NCBI GenBank assembly: GCA_036936605.1 | Contig: JAUPFV010000001.1 | Coordinates: 33,737,900 to 33,801,899, forward strand | DNA from: Limnanthes douglasii subsp. nivea | Taxonomy: Eukaryota; Streptophyta; Magnoliopsida; Brassicales; Limnanthaceae | Length of the DNA stretch: 64,000 bases | Direction of reading: 5' to 3' | In this document: in pieces, positions 35,140 through 46,189 of the stretch | Layout of the letters: every line of letters begins with the position of its first letter | Position numbering within the stretch: position 1 is the first letter of the stretch | Made by a program: the position numbers and the translations under genes | Notes under the pieces: generated by a model | Told to the model about the DNA's origin: nothing | The model's database searches: none | Seen by the model: the letters and a program-made list of their open reading frames with translations, nothing else

Positions 35140-35917
35140 AATTAGCCTCAGACAAGCTCTCCTTGCCCTCAATTGAGGGCGGCCTTGGGATTCTCAACGC
35201 AAAGGTTTGGAATCATGCGGTCACCCTTAAGAGGTTTTGATCCATATTGACTAAGAATCAAGAGACATTGTGGACTAGATGGATTCTGTCCGAAAAGTTA
35301 AAGGAAAAATGCTTATGGACCCTTCAATTAGGTTTTTCTTCTAGCTGGGGATGGCGGAAAATTTTCAATCTTCGCAGATGTGTCGTCATCAATCTTACAC
35401 GTATGCAAGGTAAAAAGTTGGTCTCTCACATCATCGAGGTTGGGCTTTGGCATTGGACACCCCACGTGCGTGTTAGTCTTCTACCTCACCAACCCCACCT
35501 CTTGGAGATTCGGAACGCTAGAAATGGCCTTCCACCCCCTACCTCTGCTGATAAATATTTTCTCTGGATCTCTAACCATTGCCACTCCAGCTTCTTCATT
35601 AACAACACCTACAAATTTTGTAGGCCCACGAACCCTAAGGTGGCATGGCCCCCTTAGTTTGGAACAGATAAAATATCCCCAAACATTCGTTTATCACTTG
35701 GTTTGCTATCCTAAACAAGATTTGTACTAGAGGCAAGCTCATCTCTTAGGGGTCTGAATTCCTCAATCGATTGTGTCTTGTGTGGATTTTGTCCCGAGAC
35801 CGTGGATCACATTCTCATAGAATGCAATTAATCTAAACCCATTTGGGAGGCTATTTCTAGAAATCTTGGCATGCCCCATCTGTCCACCAATTAGCCCGCC
35901 GGGCTTGAAGTTGATAG
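35140..35917 (+). pseudogene. LINE ORF2 C-terminal (zinc-binding RT) remnant
   Basis: GGLGILNAKVWNHAVTLKR-like sequence is followed by LWTRWILSEKLKEKCLWTLQ and FSSSWGWRKIFNLRR, typical of the C-terminal region of plant L1 ORF2 (zf-RVT). A cysteine/histidine segment LCGFCPETVDHILIEC lies near 35785. Interrupted by Tat-2. Confidence 0.8.
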
Positions 35918-36238
35918 TGGTAAGTTTGATATTTGGATCAACTAAACTAAAATAGAGAGAAGTAATAATGCAGAGAGAGAAATAGGTTTGGGAGAGAGAA
36001 AGTCAAGTTGTAAGAGTGATTTATCTCAAATGATCCACCCCTTTATTAGATCAGCCTTGGCCTTTATACAGAGGCGGAAGGACTTTAACTCCAACTGAAA
36101 TAGTTACAAAAGGGGGTTAATTACATGATAGCCCCTTATTACAATGTAAAGTTCTAATTCTCTCCTATGACTATACAATTTGTCATTACAGGTTTAATTC
36201 TTTTATATTTCAGTCCTCGAAGTTTTATTTCCTTATCA
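35918..36238 (-). repeat. Tat-2 3' LTR
   Basis: 321 bp. On + it reads TGGTAAGTTTGATATTTGG to CCTTATCA. It aligns with 44922-45187 but keeps a purine-rich stretch (about 35953-36005) that the other LTR lacks. Confidence 0.8.
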
Positions 36239-36610
36239 GTATCCCTCTTAGTTCTTATGAAGGTAAATGAATAAGAACTAAATAGCGTTAAAATTCTTTG
36301 ACAGTGAAGAATATCTCTTCATCTATAATCCAAATTGTTCCAAATCTGTGGCCATATCATAATTCAAGTTAAATGCATCGAATTTTTCAATAGGAAACCA
36401 TTTCCTTATATCATGATTCGAAACTGAAGCCAATATATGGTGACACACTAGATACCAAGTCTATCTCTTAGCATATGATGATACCCTAGGCACTAGGTCT
36501 GCCACTAGACCCATAACATGATAAATGTCAGATCTTTGTCCACGCAACCGCTTCAACTTCTATCCAATCACTTTCCACCTCTTCCACTTCTCAATACTTC
36601 TTTTCTCTTC
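36239..36610. other. Tat-2 region between 3' LTR and antisense ORF promoter
   Basis: No gene. The minus-strand sequence just before the LTR, AACTAAGAGGGATAC, is a weak polypurine tract. The rest is non-coding and less GC-rich than the equivalent region of Tat-3. Confidence 0.4.
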
Positions 36611-36619
36611 CTATAAATT
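36611..36619 (+). promoter_or_regulatory. TATA box of the Tat-2 antisense ORF
   Basis: CTATAAATT, about 160 bp before the ATG at 36773. Tat-3 has CTATAAATA 125 bp before its corresponding ATG. Confidence 0.55.
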
Positions 36620-36772
36620 CCTCTGTGAACCATTACTTGATTCACAACCCAAATTTCTTGAGAGAGAAACTAAAGAAAATAAAAAATTCTTAGCTACCTT
36701 CAATGTCTTCTTGAATCTGTTGGCTACCTTTACCAGAAAACTCAACTTTTCTGTTTTATTTTCAACTGGTTT

Positions 36773-38549
36773 ATGAGAAAGCATCCAAAGACTAGAAGAT
36801 CCAAGGCCAAAATTCCCAAGAAACCCATATCTTCAAAATCAGATAACAAAGCCTTCGGAGCTTACGACTACTTCTGTATAAGCGAAAGAGCAGAGGAATA
36901 CAGATCAGCTGGACTAATAAGAAAGTTCCTCTTGGTGTGTCTACAGAAAAAATATACTACAAAACACCTGATTTTTCACCTTCTTCTCTTACAGAAGAAA
37001 GTCAATCATCAAAAAATCAAACACCAAAGGCACCTCAGGTCTCTTCTTCACCTCGAATCCCTTCCACAAACTCAACTCCTCAAACCTATCGCAAAGTTAT
37101 TCAAACCAAAACTCGCTCACAGAGATAAGAGGAAACTCATTCTCCAACTACCACTGAGCGTCCTCGCCCTCAACATAAGGAGACTTCTTTGAATAACACA
37201 AAAACTTGTCCTCGAATCAAACTTATTTCTCACAAGAAAACCTTCATAGTTATGGGAGACGATGTTGATTACTCCTCGAATCCAACCACATCATCTTCTC
37301 CCCCAAGGGAGACTGTTGAGTTAAGTACCTCGCTGGCTCAACATAATCCCTTAAAAAAGGAAGCTCCTCAAACAAATCCTTCTCAGCTACGAGATGAAAT
37401 TTCCAAGGAAGAAAGTGATTCAGAAGCCACTCAGTCCAATGTCGAGGCTAGGAAAAGAAAAAGAGTACACCCAAAATACCTATTGTGAAGAAAAGTAAAA
37501 AGAAGGTTGCTGAAGTTATGGAGGAAGTCCTTGTGTTTGAGGCAAATAAAGAGATAACAGTTGTTGTTAATGATCAACAAAGAGAGTTTGTGACACACGT
37601 TGAGGAACATGAGCTATAGAATGATCAATTCGACACTAATATGTTCCTTAATGATAAAGAATATAACCAAGGCCTCGAATAAGATGCTGATCCGCTAATC
37701 TAAAATGTTGAAGAACAACTTCGTCAACTCAGCATCCAAGTGACTAACCTTTTTTTTCTGAAGTACAAATCTCAGCAGCGTTACTGTCGCCCTTAAATGA
37801 TTCTATCATGCCTTATAACATACTAAGGTATATACCTGATGAAACACCAATTATGCAAATAAGTGGAATCTTCCAAGAACCACTTAGAAACTATGTCAAA
37901 AGATATGGTTCATTATAAGAACGATGTTGTTGCAGAGAAGAAAATGAGAAACATCTTCAGAGATACTATCAAGGATCAATTCTTTAGTTTTCAAGCTGGC
38001 AAATCAGAATTTCTTAAAGGCATCGTTCATGTGAAGAATCACCTTCGAACTGTGCACGATGAATAGAAGAAAACTCTAAAGGCTTCTTATGATGCTAAAA
38101 TATCCAATATTCAAGGAAAACATGCATCGAAGTTGTTCTAAAGCACAAAAAATACTCCACTCTTCAAAATTATCTTGCAATGATTGAAGAAGAAAAAATG
38201 AAGTTAGTGGAAGAAATAGCAGGGCTAAAGACCAAATTCAATAAGGATAAAAAATTATCGTCGTAGTTACTGAAAATGAATGTGGAAGTGTGATGATTTC
38301 TAGTATTAAAAATCAGAAGAGGATAAAGCCATCAGCTTGCTCCGAGAAATCCGTGCCACTTTCCCAAAAGTCAACTTGTCCAGCTTTTGGAACAAATTCC
38401 TGTTCAGAATCGTCTTAGCGAAGCGTTCGATCCAGTGCCCAATAAATTTTCTGACAAAGAAGAAAGTACATTGGAACAAGGAAAGTCATGCGAGGAAGAA
38501 TCTCATGAAGAGTAACCTTCACAATAATTGTTCTCGACTTATTTTGTAA
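36773..38549 (+). pseudogene. Tat-2 antisense extra ORF, decayed and core-deleted
   Basis: Starts MRKHPKTRRSKAKIPKKP, then SERAEEYRSAGL, which matches DRAEEYR of Tat-3 at the same distance from the start. Then follow a Ser/Pro-rich linker (PDFSPSSLTEESQSSKNQ), an acidic part (DEISKEESDSEATQS), a basic KKRKR-like patch (ARKRKRVHPK) and coiled-coil-like segments (about 37863-38100, ETMSKDMVHYKNDVVAEKK). The central domain seen in Tat-1 (RIPPDSEIV...PSQLVPNVW) is not found, so it is probably deleted. Several stops and frameshifts. Confidence 0.65.
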
Positions 38550-39120
38550 TGAATTTTTGTTTAATGATGTCTAATTTTGATGAATGCATATCCTTCTTGC
38601 ATTCATATCAGTTTTTGTAACCCACTGCGTTTATTTAATGTAAAAGTAATTTATTTCTCATATTAAACCAATACTATTTCTCAGATTGAATCAATACTAC
38701 TATATTGCCAAGTGATATGTACATTAGCAAAAAACATATGTCGTGTTGAACATAAGACTTCGAATAAAACAAGAGTTCTTAGTAAACATAAACACCTCAA
38801 ATATTATTCTGCGGTTAAAGAATGGAGCACCTCGAATATTATAGTCCTTTTAAAGAACGTGGCATTTCAAATATGGATGCTTCTTCGAAAAGTGTACTAA
38901 ACACTTCGAAATATTCTACTCTTGGTCAACCTCAAAGATGATCAGTCTTTGACTAGTTACCAAAATAGATTAAACAAGTATTTGTAAATAACCATTAGCC
39001 AAAAAATGTATTTTATTGATAAATTTGAATATGTACATGGTACATCATTGGAACCTCCTTGGGCCAACAAGGCAGGAAATAGTGTGCCAAATATTTAAGA
39101 ACAAATTTTAAAAGAAAATT
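38550..39120. other. Tat-2 spacer between antisense ORF and integrase
   Basis: No gene recognised. It contains short repeats on the theme AAACACTTCGAA/AACACCTCAAAT (about 38790-38920), possibly a decayed counterpart of the tandem repeat in Tat-1. Confidence 0.4.
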
Positions 39121-40345
39121 TTAGACCCAATACAACTCCAGATGCTGTATATTCCAAGGATGTTAAAGCATCATCCCTTGCTCATTACAAAGGCGATAAG
39201 GACCAGACTTTATCTTTTCAATAACCATATAAGGACCTTCCCATTTCGGGGCCATCTTACCGAGGCTATTTTCCTTAGTATGAATAAATACCTTTCTTAA
39301 TAATTTGTAACCCACCTTGAACTCCCTTCTTTTCAACCTCAAATTATATCTACTCCTCATAAGAGTTTGATAGTGAATTACGTTCATGTGAGATCGAACT
39401 CTTTTTTCTTTAATCAAATCCAGACTTGCTCTTTTAGCTTCATCATTTAGGTCTTCAGAGTATTGAGCTACTCTAAAATAAGAAAATGTAGATTCTACAA
39501 GACTAACAACATACATTCCATATGCCAAAGCAAAATGAGTTTCTTTAGTAGCTTCCATAGGGGTTGTTCGATAAGCCCATAGCACCTCCTGCAAATAATA
39601 GGCCATTTTCCTACAGCTCATGTCAAATTGTTTTTCATACCTTCTAAGATAAATCTGTTTGTTACCTCTACTTGTCCATTTTCTTGGGGATGCAAGGGTG
39701 TGGAAAAACATTATTTTATCTCATTCGAAGCGCAGAACGAAGCCATTTATTTATTATTAAACCGAGGTCTGTTGTCTGTTGTAATTCTACGAGGTACTCT
39801 AAAACGACAACAAATACTGTTTATAATGAACTTAATCACATCCTTAGCTTTTGTTCCAGACAATGGTTCAGCTTCTTCCCAGTTTGTAAAATAATCCACT
39901 GCAACACTTATCATTTGTCGTCCTCCAGAGGCCATCAAAAAATGTCCCACTAGATCTATTCCCCGTCTATCAAATGAAACGACTTTGGTAATGGACATAA
40001 GTGGAATTTCCGGTTTATGATAGAGTTAGCAAACCTTTGACAAGTATCACAGCTTCAAACCAAATTCTTGGTATCGTTCATAATCGAGGGCCAATAAAAC
40101 CCTACCAACAAAACTCGACAAGTCAATGCCTTGAACCCACTTTGCGTTGAACCTTCTCCATAATGTAATTCTGAAAAAACTTCCTATGATTCTTGTTTGC
40201 TCAAATATCGCAGTAATGGCATACTCGACGCTTTCTTATACAAAATCCCATCTAACACTATGTAGCTAAATTCTTTACCTCGCAGTTTCTTATCCAATTT
40301 TACATCTTCAAGCAGCTCTCCTCTAACCAACAAATCTAAAATGTC
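39121..40345 (-). pseudogene. Tat-2 integrase remnant
   Basis: Catalytic core at 39747-39998: FDRRGIDLVGHFLMASGG, VDYFTNWEEAEPLS, RRITTDNRPRFNNK. The two catalytic aspartates are retained, but the Gly after TDN is Arg. The C-terminal part (39163-39711) reads LQEVLWAYRTTPMEATKET, FALAYGM and NSLGKMAPKWEGPYMVIE. On the minus strand it ends PWNIQHLELYWV with a stop at 39121-39123. The zinc-binding part (about 40030-40345) is frame-broken. Confidence 0.85.
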
Positions 40346-40357
40346 AGATCTCCAATC

Positions 40358-41037
40358 TCATCGGACTGTGTCTGGAGTGACAAATACCTCCTCAATATGT
40401 TCACATTGCTGTGAATGAGTTAGAATTGATGGTTTCTCCTGTAATAAAACCCAGGAATATTCTTCTTTGTATGTTACAATCGCCAAAGAATCAGCAACTA
40501 TATTATTTCCTCGGTTTATATGCTCTACAACAACATGATCAAACAGAAGAGCTAGATTTCGAAGATCTCGAAGATACAAAATTAAATGGTCTTTTTTCGC
40601 TTCAGAAGTCCAGACACTTAATTTGCTACAAATTTCGAATTTGTCTCTAATCGTACTGAATTTGCACCACATGTATTTGCAAGCCTCAATCCAGCTAATG
40701 CACCTTCATATTCAGCTTCATTATTCGATGAGTGAAAACCAAATTTAATAGATTGAAGCATCATTTCTCCAGAAGGAGCAATCAATGGAACTCCAGCGCT
40801 GCATTCCAAAATACTAGAGCCTCCACCGGTTCCAACAATCCATATTGAATTAGCTGGCAAAACATCCTTGCTAACATCTTCATCTGATCTTCTTGAATGA
40901 AACTCAACAAGAAAATCTACCAAAGCTTGTGCTGTAATTGCTGTCCGAGGAAAAAAAGTGATGTCAAAATCTCCCAACTCAAGTGACCACTTAGTCATCC
41001 TCCCTGAAATGTTGGGGCGTTGTAAAGAATTCTTCAA
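40358..41037 (-). pseudogene. Tat-2 second RNase H remnant
   Basis: WSLELGDFDITFFPRTAI, ALVDFLVEF, then the second (archaeal-type) RNase H: SIWIVGTGGGSS, where the first catalytic Asp of the usual VDG is Gly, and SSNNEAEYEGALAGLRLA, where Glu is kept. The end is FDHVVVEHINRGNNIVADSL. Loss of the first Asp would inactivate it even without the frameshift at about 40650. Confidence 0.8.
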
Positions 41038-41049
41038 TAGAAATGAATT

Positions 41050-42060
41050 TCAAACCTCAATGGTATGAGCTTGAAAATAGGGATGCGTGTTCCAAGCAGC
41101 CACGACCAATGCCAATGCCAATGCCAATTTTTTGAGCTTCAAATACCTTTTTTCTGTTACCACCAAACTCTTGCTGACATAGTATACCGGCTTCAGAATT
41201 CCTGAATCTTTACTTATCAATACTACACTGACTACAAAATCAGATACCGCAATGTACAAAAAGAGTTTCTCTCCACTTTGAGGTTTGGATAGTATTTCTG
41301 GTGATGACATCAAATCTTTAATACTTGAAAACGGTGTTTCACAATCCGAAATCCATTCAAACTTCTTTGGTCTTCGTAACACTTGAAATAATGGGAAACA
41401 TTTATCAGAAAATCTAGAAATGAATATGTTAAGTGCTGCTAACCTTCTTGTCAAGATTTGCACTTCTTTGATAGTTCGAGGTGATTTCATGGATACTAAA
41501 GCTTTTAATTTCTCTTGGTCAACTTCTATCCCCTTCTCAGTGATAACATAACCTAAAAAATTCCCTGATCGAACTCCACATGTGCACATTTCTAGATTCA
41601 ACTTTAGCCTTATTGCCCTTAAATTAAAAAAACGTTTCTTCTAAATCTGCAAAGTGTGCATCGTTTGTTAATCTTTTAACCACCGTGTCATCGATATACA
41701 CCTCCATGTTCTTCCCGATCTGAAAAGCAAAATTCATTATTCATTAATCTCCGATATGTAGCCCCAACATTCTTTAACCCCAAAGGCATAACCCTGTAAT
41801 AGTGCAAGCCTCGGTCTGTGATGAAAGTGATACTCTTTTGATCCTTTGAATTCATCCAAATTTGATTATATCCTGCAAAAACATCCATAAAGGTCAATAT
41901 TTTATTTTCCGAAGTAGAATCAATCAATTGGTCTATTTGAGGAACGAGAAACGGGTCTTTAGGGCAGACTCGATTCAAGTCTGTAAAATCAACACACATT
42001 TTGCCACTTCGCATTCTTCTTCTTGACCACTACCGAGTTTTCCATCCATAAAGGATACTG
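41050..42060 (-). pseudogene. Tat-2 reverse transcriptase and first RNase H remnants
   Basis: MCVDFTDLNRVCPKDPF, TFMDVFAGYNQI, FITDRGLHYYRVMPLGLKN, then VYIDDTVVK in a shifted frame (about 41690). It continues GYVITEKGIEVDQEK, KSPRTIKEVQILTRRLAALN, RPKKFEWISDCE and LFLYIAVSDFVVSVVLI. A frameshift near 41690-41700 and stops around 41600-41640 separate the two halves. Confidence 0.85.
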
Positions 42061-42717
42061 CGACTCCTTTATATGTCCGACCTTTGATAGACGATCCACT
42101 TCGGACACAATTTTTTCTGCTTTTTCAAAAGAAAATGCCCGCCTTTTTTGTATAACAGGTTTCACCTTCGGATTTAGTGCTATGCTGTGTCAAATTACTT
42201 CAATCGAAACTCTTGTTACATCCTTCGTTTTCCAAGCGAAAACATCCAGATTGTGAGATAAAAAATGTAATAGTTGTTGACATAAATTGAGGTCAGCAAG
42301 GTTCCTATTTGAAGTACTCTTCCATTAGGAAAAACATATTCCTTTATTTCTTCACTTACTGTTAATGTTAATGACCATAGGGTTTATCTCGGATCGTCAA
42401 CCCCTTCCTCGAGGTCCGAGATCAACCCCCTCACTGTTATTCGTCCATTTTATCACCACTGCTAGATCCTCGGATCCGAAGATAAGTGGCATAACATTCT
42501 CTGGCAACCTTTTGGTCACTTCAGACGCCCCTCACTCGGTCTCTGATGACATACTTAAAACATTGATGGATTGTTGACACAACTCCATATATCCTTGATA
42601 GCCAAGATCTTCCAAAAATGGTATTGTAACTTATTGGACAATCCACCACCATACCGGAACTTTCTTACTGAAAGGTCCCTTTCCCAGACTCACTTCTCAT
42701 TAAAATTCCCCAATTAC
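42061..42717 (-). pseudogene. Tat-2 protease-to-RT linker, decayed
   Basis: The expected RT N-terminus and linker are present as broken frames on the minus strand. The + strand frames here are shadows. Confidence 0.4.
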
Positions 42718-43131
42718 TTACGCAGTCACTCCAGTATAACCGATAGTACACTCTGATTGGGAAATCCGAGGAGGGTTGCGCATTCTATCATAATTTGTTT
42801 TGAAAAGAACGTTTGCAGAGCTCCCTGTGTCTATCAACACGCGTCGAATTTCAACGCCGGCAATCTCTGCTTCAATTACCACAATATCTTCATGTGGCCC
42901 TGCAGTACCTCGTAAATCATCTTCATCGAAAACGAAGTAGGAAATGTCTCTTTTACGATACAGATTGGTAGACATCTTTTCCTCTATCTGAGTAGCTAGA
43001 CTCATTATGTGCCTTTTCCTTGAACTATCAGTATTACCAGTCATAGTATCGCCCCTGATAATTTCCAAGAACTCAAAATGCTCGTGAAGGCTTCGTATGT
43101 GGCCTTGCTTTAGCGGTTCCTCTTTAGCCAT
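42718..43131 (-). pseudogene. Tat-2 aspartic protease
   Basis: A 137-codon open stretch ISYFVFDEDDLRGTAGPHED, IVVIEAEIAGVEIRRVLIDT and GSSANVLF. It has the intact DTG active site, more complete than in Tat-1. It belongs to the gag-pol frame, which is broken on both sides. Confidence 0.85.
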
Positions 43132-43267
43132 TAAAATTAATCAATCTGGATCTGCATCTAAGTATTCCGATGCTGCATCAAAATTATCAACTTTCGATGG
43201 CTGTGAAGTCGATACTATAGGATTTTTTGATGTACTGCTTTGCGCTCTCACATAAGTCAACAATTTC

Positions 43268-44820
43268 TCATTTTCGATTAAAGTCTGAACTTCTTTTTTT
43301 CAATGTGATACAGTCCGTGATATCATGTCCGATGTCGATGTGATACCTGAAAATCCTGTTGTTTCGCTCCTCCTTATGCCTATTGATTGGAGCGGGCTTC
43401 CAGAAATTCACATACCATTTAGCTTTGTTAAATCTGCATAATACTCCGGCCTTATCCATTGATTGGGCCTCGACTTATGAAATTGGTAGCATGATGCTTG
43501 GTTCGAGTATCCTCCAGTTTGAGGTGTTAGGTTGTTGTTCTTCGGCCGTGCCTGTTGGGCGGAATTCAAAAATTTCCCCTAATTTTTTGGCACTTTCTTA
43601 GAATTTCTCTGACCAGTTCCAACTACTCCTTGAACCCTGGTCGATTCTTCCACCTTGATTGGGTCCTCCACTTGAGCAATCAATGCTCCAAAAGTTAAAG
43701 CTCTTCATTTTGTTGTTTCATTGTCGAGATCTCATGGCAGCAATCATTGTCGAAAAGCTGTCATTGCTACCAACTCTTCACAATTATCCAAACTTGTTTT
43801 GGTTAGGGCAAACCGTTTAGTGTAATCTTTCAATTTTCTCCCACTACCTGCTTGCATTAAATTATTGTATCACAACTCGCTCTCATTTTCTTGCTCTCAT
43901 TTTCTTGCTCCCCATGAATTGTCTTCGAAAAGCAGTGTAAAAGTCTTTGAAATTTGAAATTGTCCCCCTTGGAGTTCTATTATACCACTTCAAAGTTGTT
44001 CCTTTGAAAGTTTGGGAGAAATCCCGGCACACCAGCCTGTTGTCATCCTCGAAATTCATCATATAATTCTTGAACTGTTCGATGTGATCGGACGGATCTT
44101 ACATCCCATCGAATATCTCAACCTTCGAAACATCAAAGCTCTACGGAAGCGTAATAGATCTTATCTCAGTTGTTAATGGAGAATTTCTCCAATCAACACC
44201 TTGAACATATTGATCCTATGCTCACATCACAACATGCAAGTTTCGATCATCCACAACATTGTACTGATTTGATGTATTTCCTTCCCACCAGTTTGTCTCG
44301 ATCAAACATCGAGGTGCACTTTCCTTTCTAGCCTTGTATTCTTCTTTAGATTTACGAAGTTGATCTTTCTCCTCTTTTGAAGGTCCTCTATATCGTTTGA
44401 AATTAGATCAAAAGCTTTATATTTCTTCATCACTCAATGTGACATACCTTTGTTTATCTTTTCTGTCATTTCGAGAAGCATGACACTCTTTAAGCGGTTC
44501 GAATCACGCATTTTTTGTTCATTTCTGATTTGAAGATCAATGCAAGATCGATCAGATTGATTACCAGCGTTATTTTGGTCGTTCACTTGTCACACCTAGG
44601 ATTTCAGCCTAACTGACTGAATCTCTTTCTCTCTGTGATCGTATTTTTCATTGAGAGCTATTATTTTGTCCAAAATTTGGTTCATTCGCAGCTCTATATC
44701 TGATTGAGTTTGACGGACCAGGATAGATTCCTTTGGTCTATCATCAGCCCTTTGCAAATGTTTTTTCAGCGTTTCAATAGCCGATCGAACTAGCGGGTCG
44801 TTCTCTGAATTCATCGTCAA
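43268..44820 (-). pseudogene. Tat-2 gag remnant
   Basis: Starts at 44820 with MTMNSENDPLVRSAIETLKK and a coiled-coil-like stretch. Around 43850-44150 it reads DDPSDHIEQFKNYMMNFED-like, LKWYN and FRRQFMGS, the gag core also seen in Tat-1. Near 43268-43459 FRYHIDIGHDITDCITLK is the conserved zinc-binding-like segment before protease. Several stops and frameshifts occur. Confidence 0.8.
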
Positions 44821-44894
44821 GATTAAAGTTGTTTTTCAAGATTCGAAAATGAGAAAAAAGAAAATTTGAACGAAAAATCTAAACACCAATCGAT

Positions 44895-44921
44895 GATCAG
44901 TCCATAGTGAAGTCGCCAATT
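44895..44921 (-). promoter_or_regulatory. Tat-2 primer-binding site
   Basis: On minus, directly after the LTR end: AATTGGCGACTTCACTATGG. It has the same TTGRCGAC start as Tat-1. Confidence 0.55.
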
Positions 44922-45187
44922 TGGTAAGTTTGATATTTGGATCAACTAAACAGAATAAAGTGAAGTAACAACGTAGATAGTGATTTATCTCAAATGATCC
45001 ACCCCTTTATTAGATCAGCCATGACCAAAGACTCTAACTCCAACGGAAACAGTTATAAAACATGGTTAATTACATGTTAGCCTCTAATTACAATGTAAAG
45101 TTCTAATTCTCTCCTATGACTATACAATCTGTCATTACAAGTTTAATTTCTTTATATTTCAGTCCTCGAAATTTTACATCATTATGA
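44922..45187 (-). repeat. Tat-2 5' LTR
   Basis: 266 bp, TGGTAAGTTTGATATTTGG to TTATGA on +. It aligns with the other LTR except for an internal gap of about 45 bp and a last CA changed to GA. Insertion or deletion plus substitutions indicate an old insertion. Confidence 0.75.
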
Positions 45188-45480
45188 GCTAGCTCATTAT
45201 CCTCTTTTGCTGGAAACTCACACCACCTTTGGTGTTCGGCTTTCTGCTCCGCTATTTACTATATATGAAACCAGAGAAATGCTAGGATTTTCAAAGACTC
45301 TCGTTCTCTAAATCCAGCCATACCCAATCATGTCCTTCCTAACCTCCGCTATCACTTTTATGGTACCAAAATACAGTGATTAGGATAATCTCACCTAATA
45401 TCTTTTATAACTCCTACAGCCGCCTTGTAATATGTTAGATCTATTTTCTTTATTTGTTATCCTATTACTTAGTCATTTTA
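45188..45480 (+). mobile_element. LINE 3' part after the Tat-2 insertion
   Basis: Joining 35917 to 45193 (one copy of the target duplication) gives continuous coding-like sequence (...GLEVD + SS...). It ends in non-coding 3' sequence without a clear poly(A) tail. About 45480-45700 is AT-rich with no feature. Confidence 0.55.
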
Positions 45481-45719
45481 TGTTGACTAGACTCCTACAC
45501 TTTATATGTGTATGTAAATTCAATTTTACATATATATTACAACTTTTTATAAAAAAGACATGGGATTGATTTTTTTTATATTTAAATTATTTTAATACAA
45601 AACTTCACAGAGTATAAACAATGTTTTATATATTTATTAGTCATTAAAATTTATATGGGCTTACCTCTTTACAAATTAATACAAGCAATGGTATTTTCAT
45701 AGTCACTCTTGACGCAGAC

Positions 45720-45878
45720 GCGCTTGCCACTCTCGTTCTCGACTACAATATCTTGTATCGCTCGTCTGAAGAAAAACAAAATTGTTAGCTAGTGTACTAA
45801 CGAAGAACATAATTGGTTCGAACCAGAGGAAGACATTGAGTGATAAAAACATTAAAACTTCGTGGTTGGATTCTCTAG
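45720..45878 (+). other. predicted 5' non-coding exon of the Ycf20-like gene
   Basis: Sequence ending TTCTCTAG before GTAAGAATTTGG, a good 5' splice site. The next acceptor, TTTATTGCAG at 46172-46181, precedes the start codon by 8 bases. The transcription start is not located. Confidence 0.5.
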
Positions 45879-46189
45879 GTAAGAATTTGGGTAATGAGTT
45901 TAAGTTCTTAAGAATTTGTTCGATTTTGATGTTTTGTTATCTGGGCTCGATTGAATTTGCTATAAACTGACCAAAGATCGAACATTGCTTCTTGAAGTTC
46001 TTTCTGCGTCTGTCTAATTTGGGAAGAAGCACTCTTTAACTCGAAGAACACTGTGTGACTAAATGGGGTTTATATACTTTGCTCTAAATTTATGATTCAT
46101 GATCTCCAACTTGTATTGACTTGCTTGAGCTTACCAATTTAATGAACTTGCTAAAAGTCTTTGTGGGGTGGTTTATTGCAGATTGCTTC

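Larger units (their letters stand above)
30460..35917 (+). mobile_element. LINE (L1-type) retrotransposon, 5' and central part
   Basis: A non-LTR element with a leader, an ORF1-like region, then ORF2 with endonuclease, reverse transcriptase and a C-terminal zinc-binding region. It is interrupted at 35918 by Tat-2 and resumes at 45188. Each domain is recognisable but frame-broken. A MITE (34529-34955) and a local inverted duplication (34183-34357) lie inside the RT region. Confidence 0.8.
35918..45187 (-). mobile_element. Tat-2: Ty3/gypsy LTR retrotransposon, Tat type, minus strand
   Basis: 9,270 bp with two related LTRs. Flanks GATAG (35913-35917) and GCTAG (45188-45192) are a 5-bp duplication with one change. 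On minus the order is LTR, primer-binding site, gag, protease, RT, RNase H, second RNase H, integrase, then an extra ORF on the opposite strand, then LTR. It inserted into the LINE. Confidence 0.85.

Noticed and set aside
36525..37488. Series of + strand frames as possible host genes
   Set aside because: They lie inside Tat-2 between integrase and LTR, and one shares RAEEYR with the antisense ORF of Tat-3; they are parts of one decayed element ORF.
39628..39953. + strand frames of 88 and 93 codons
   Set aside because: Antisense to the clearly recognised Tat-2 integrase.
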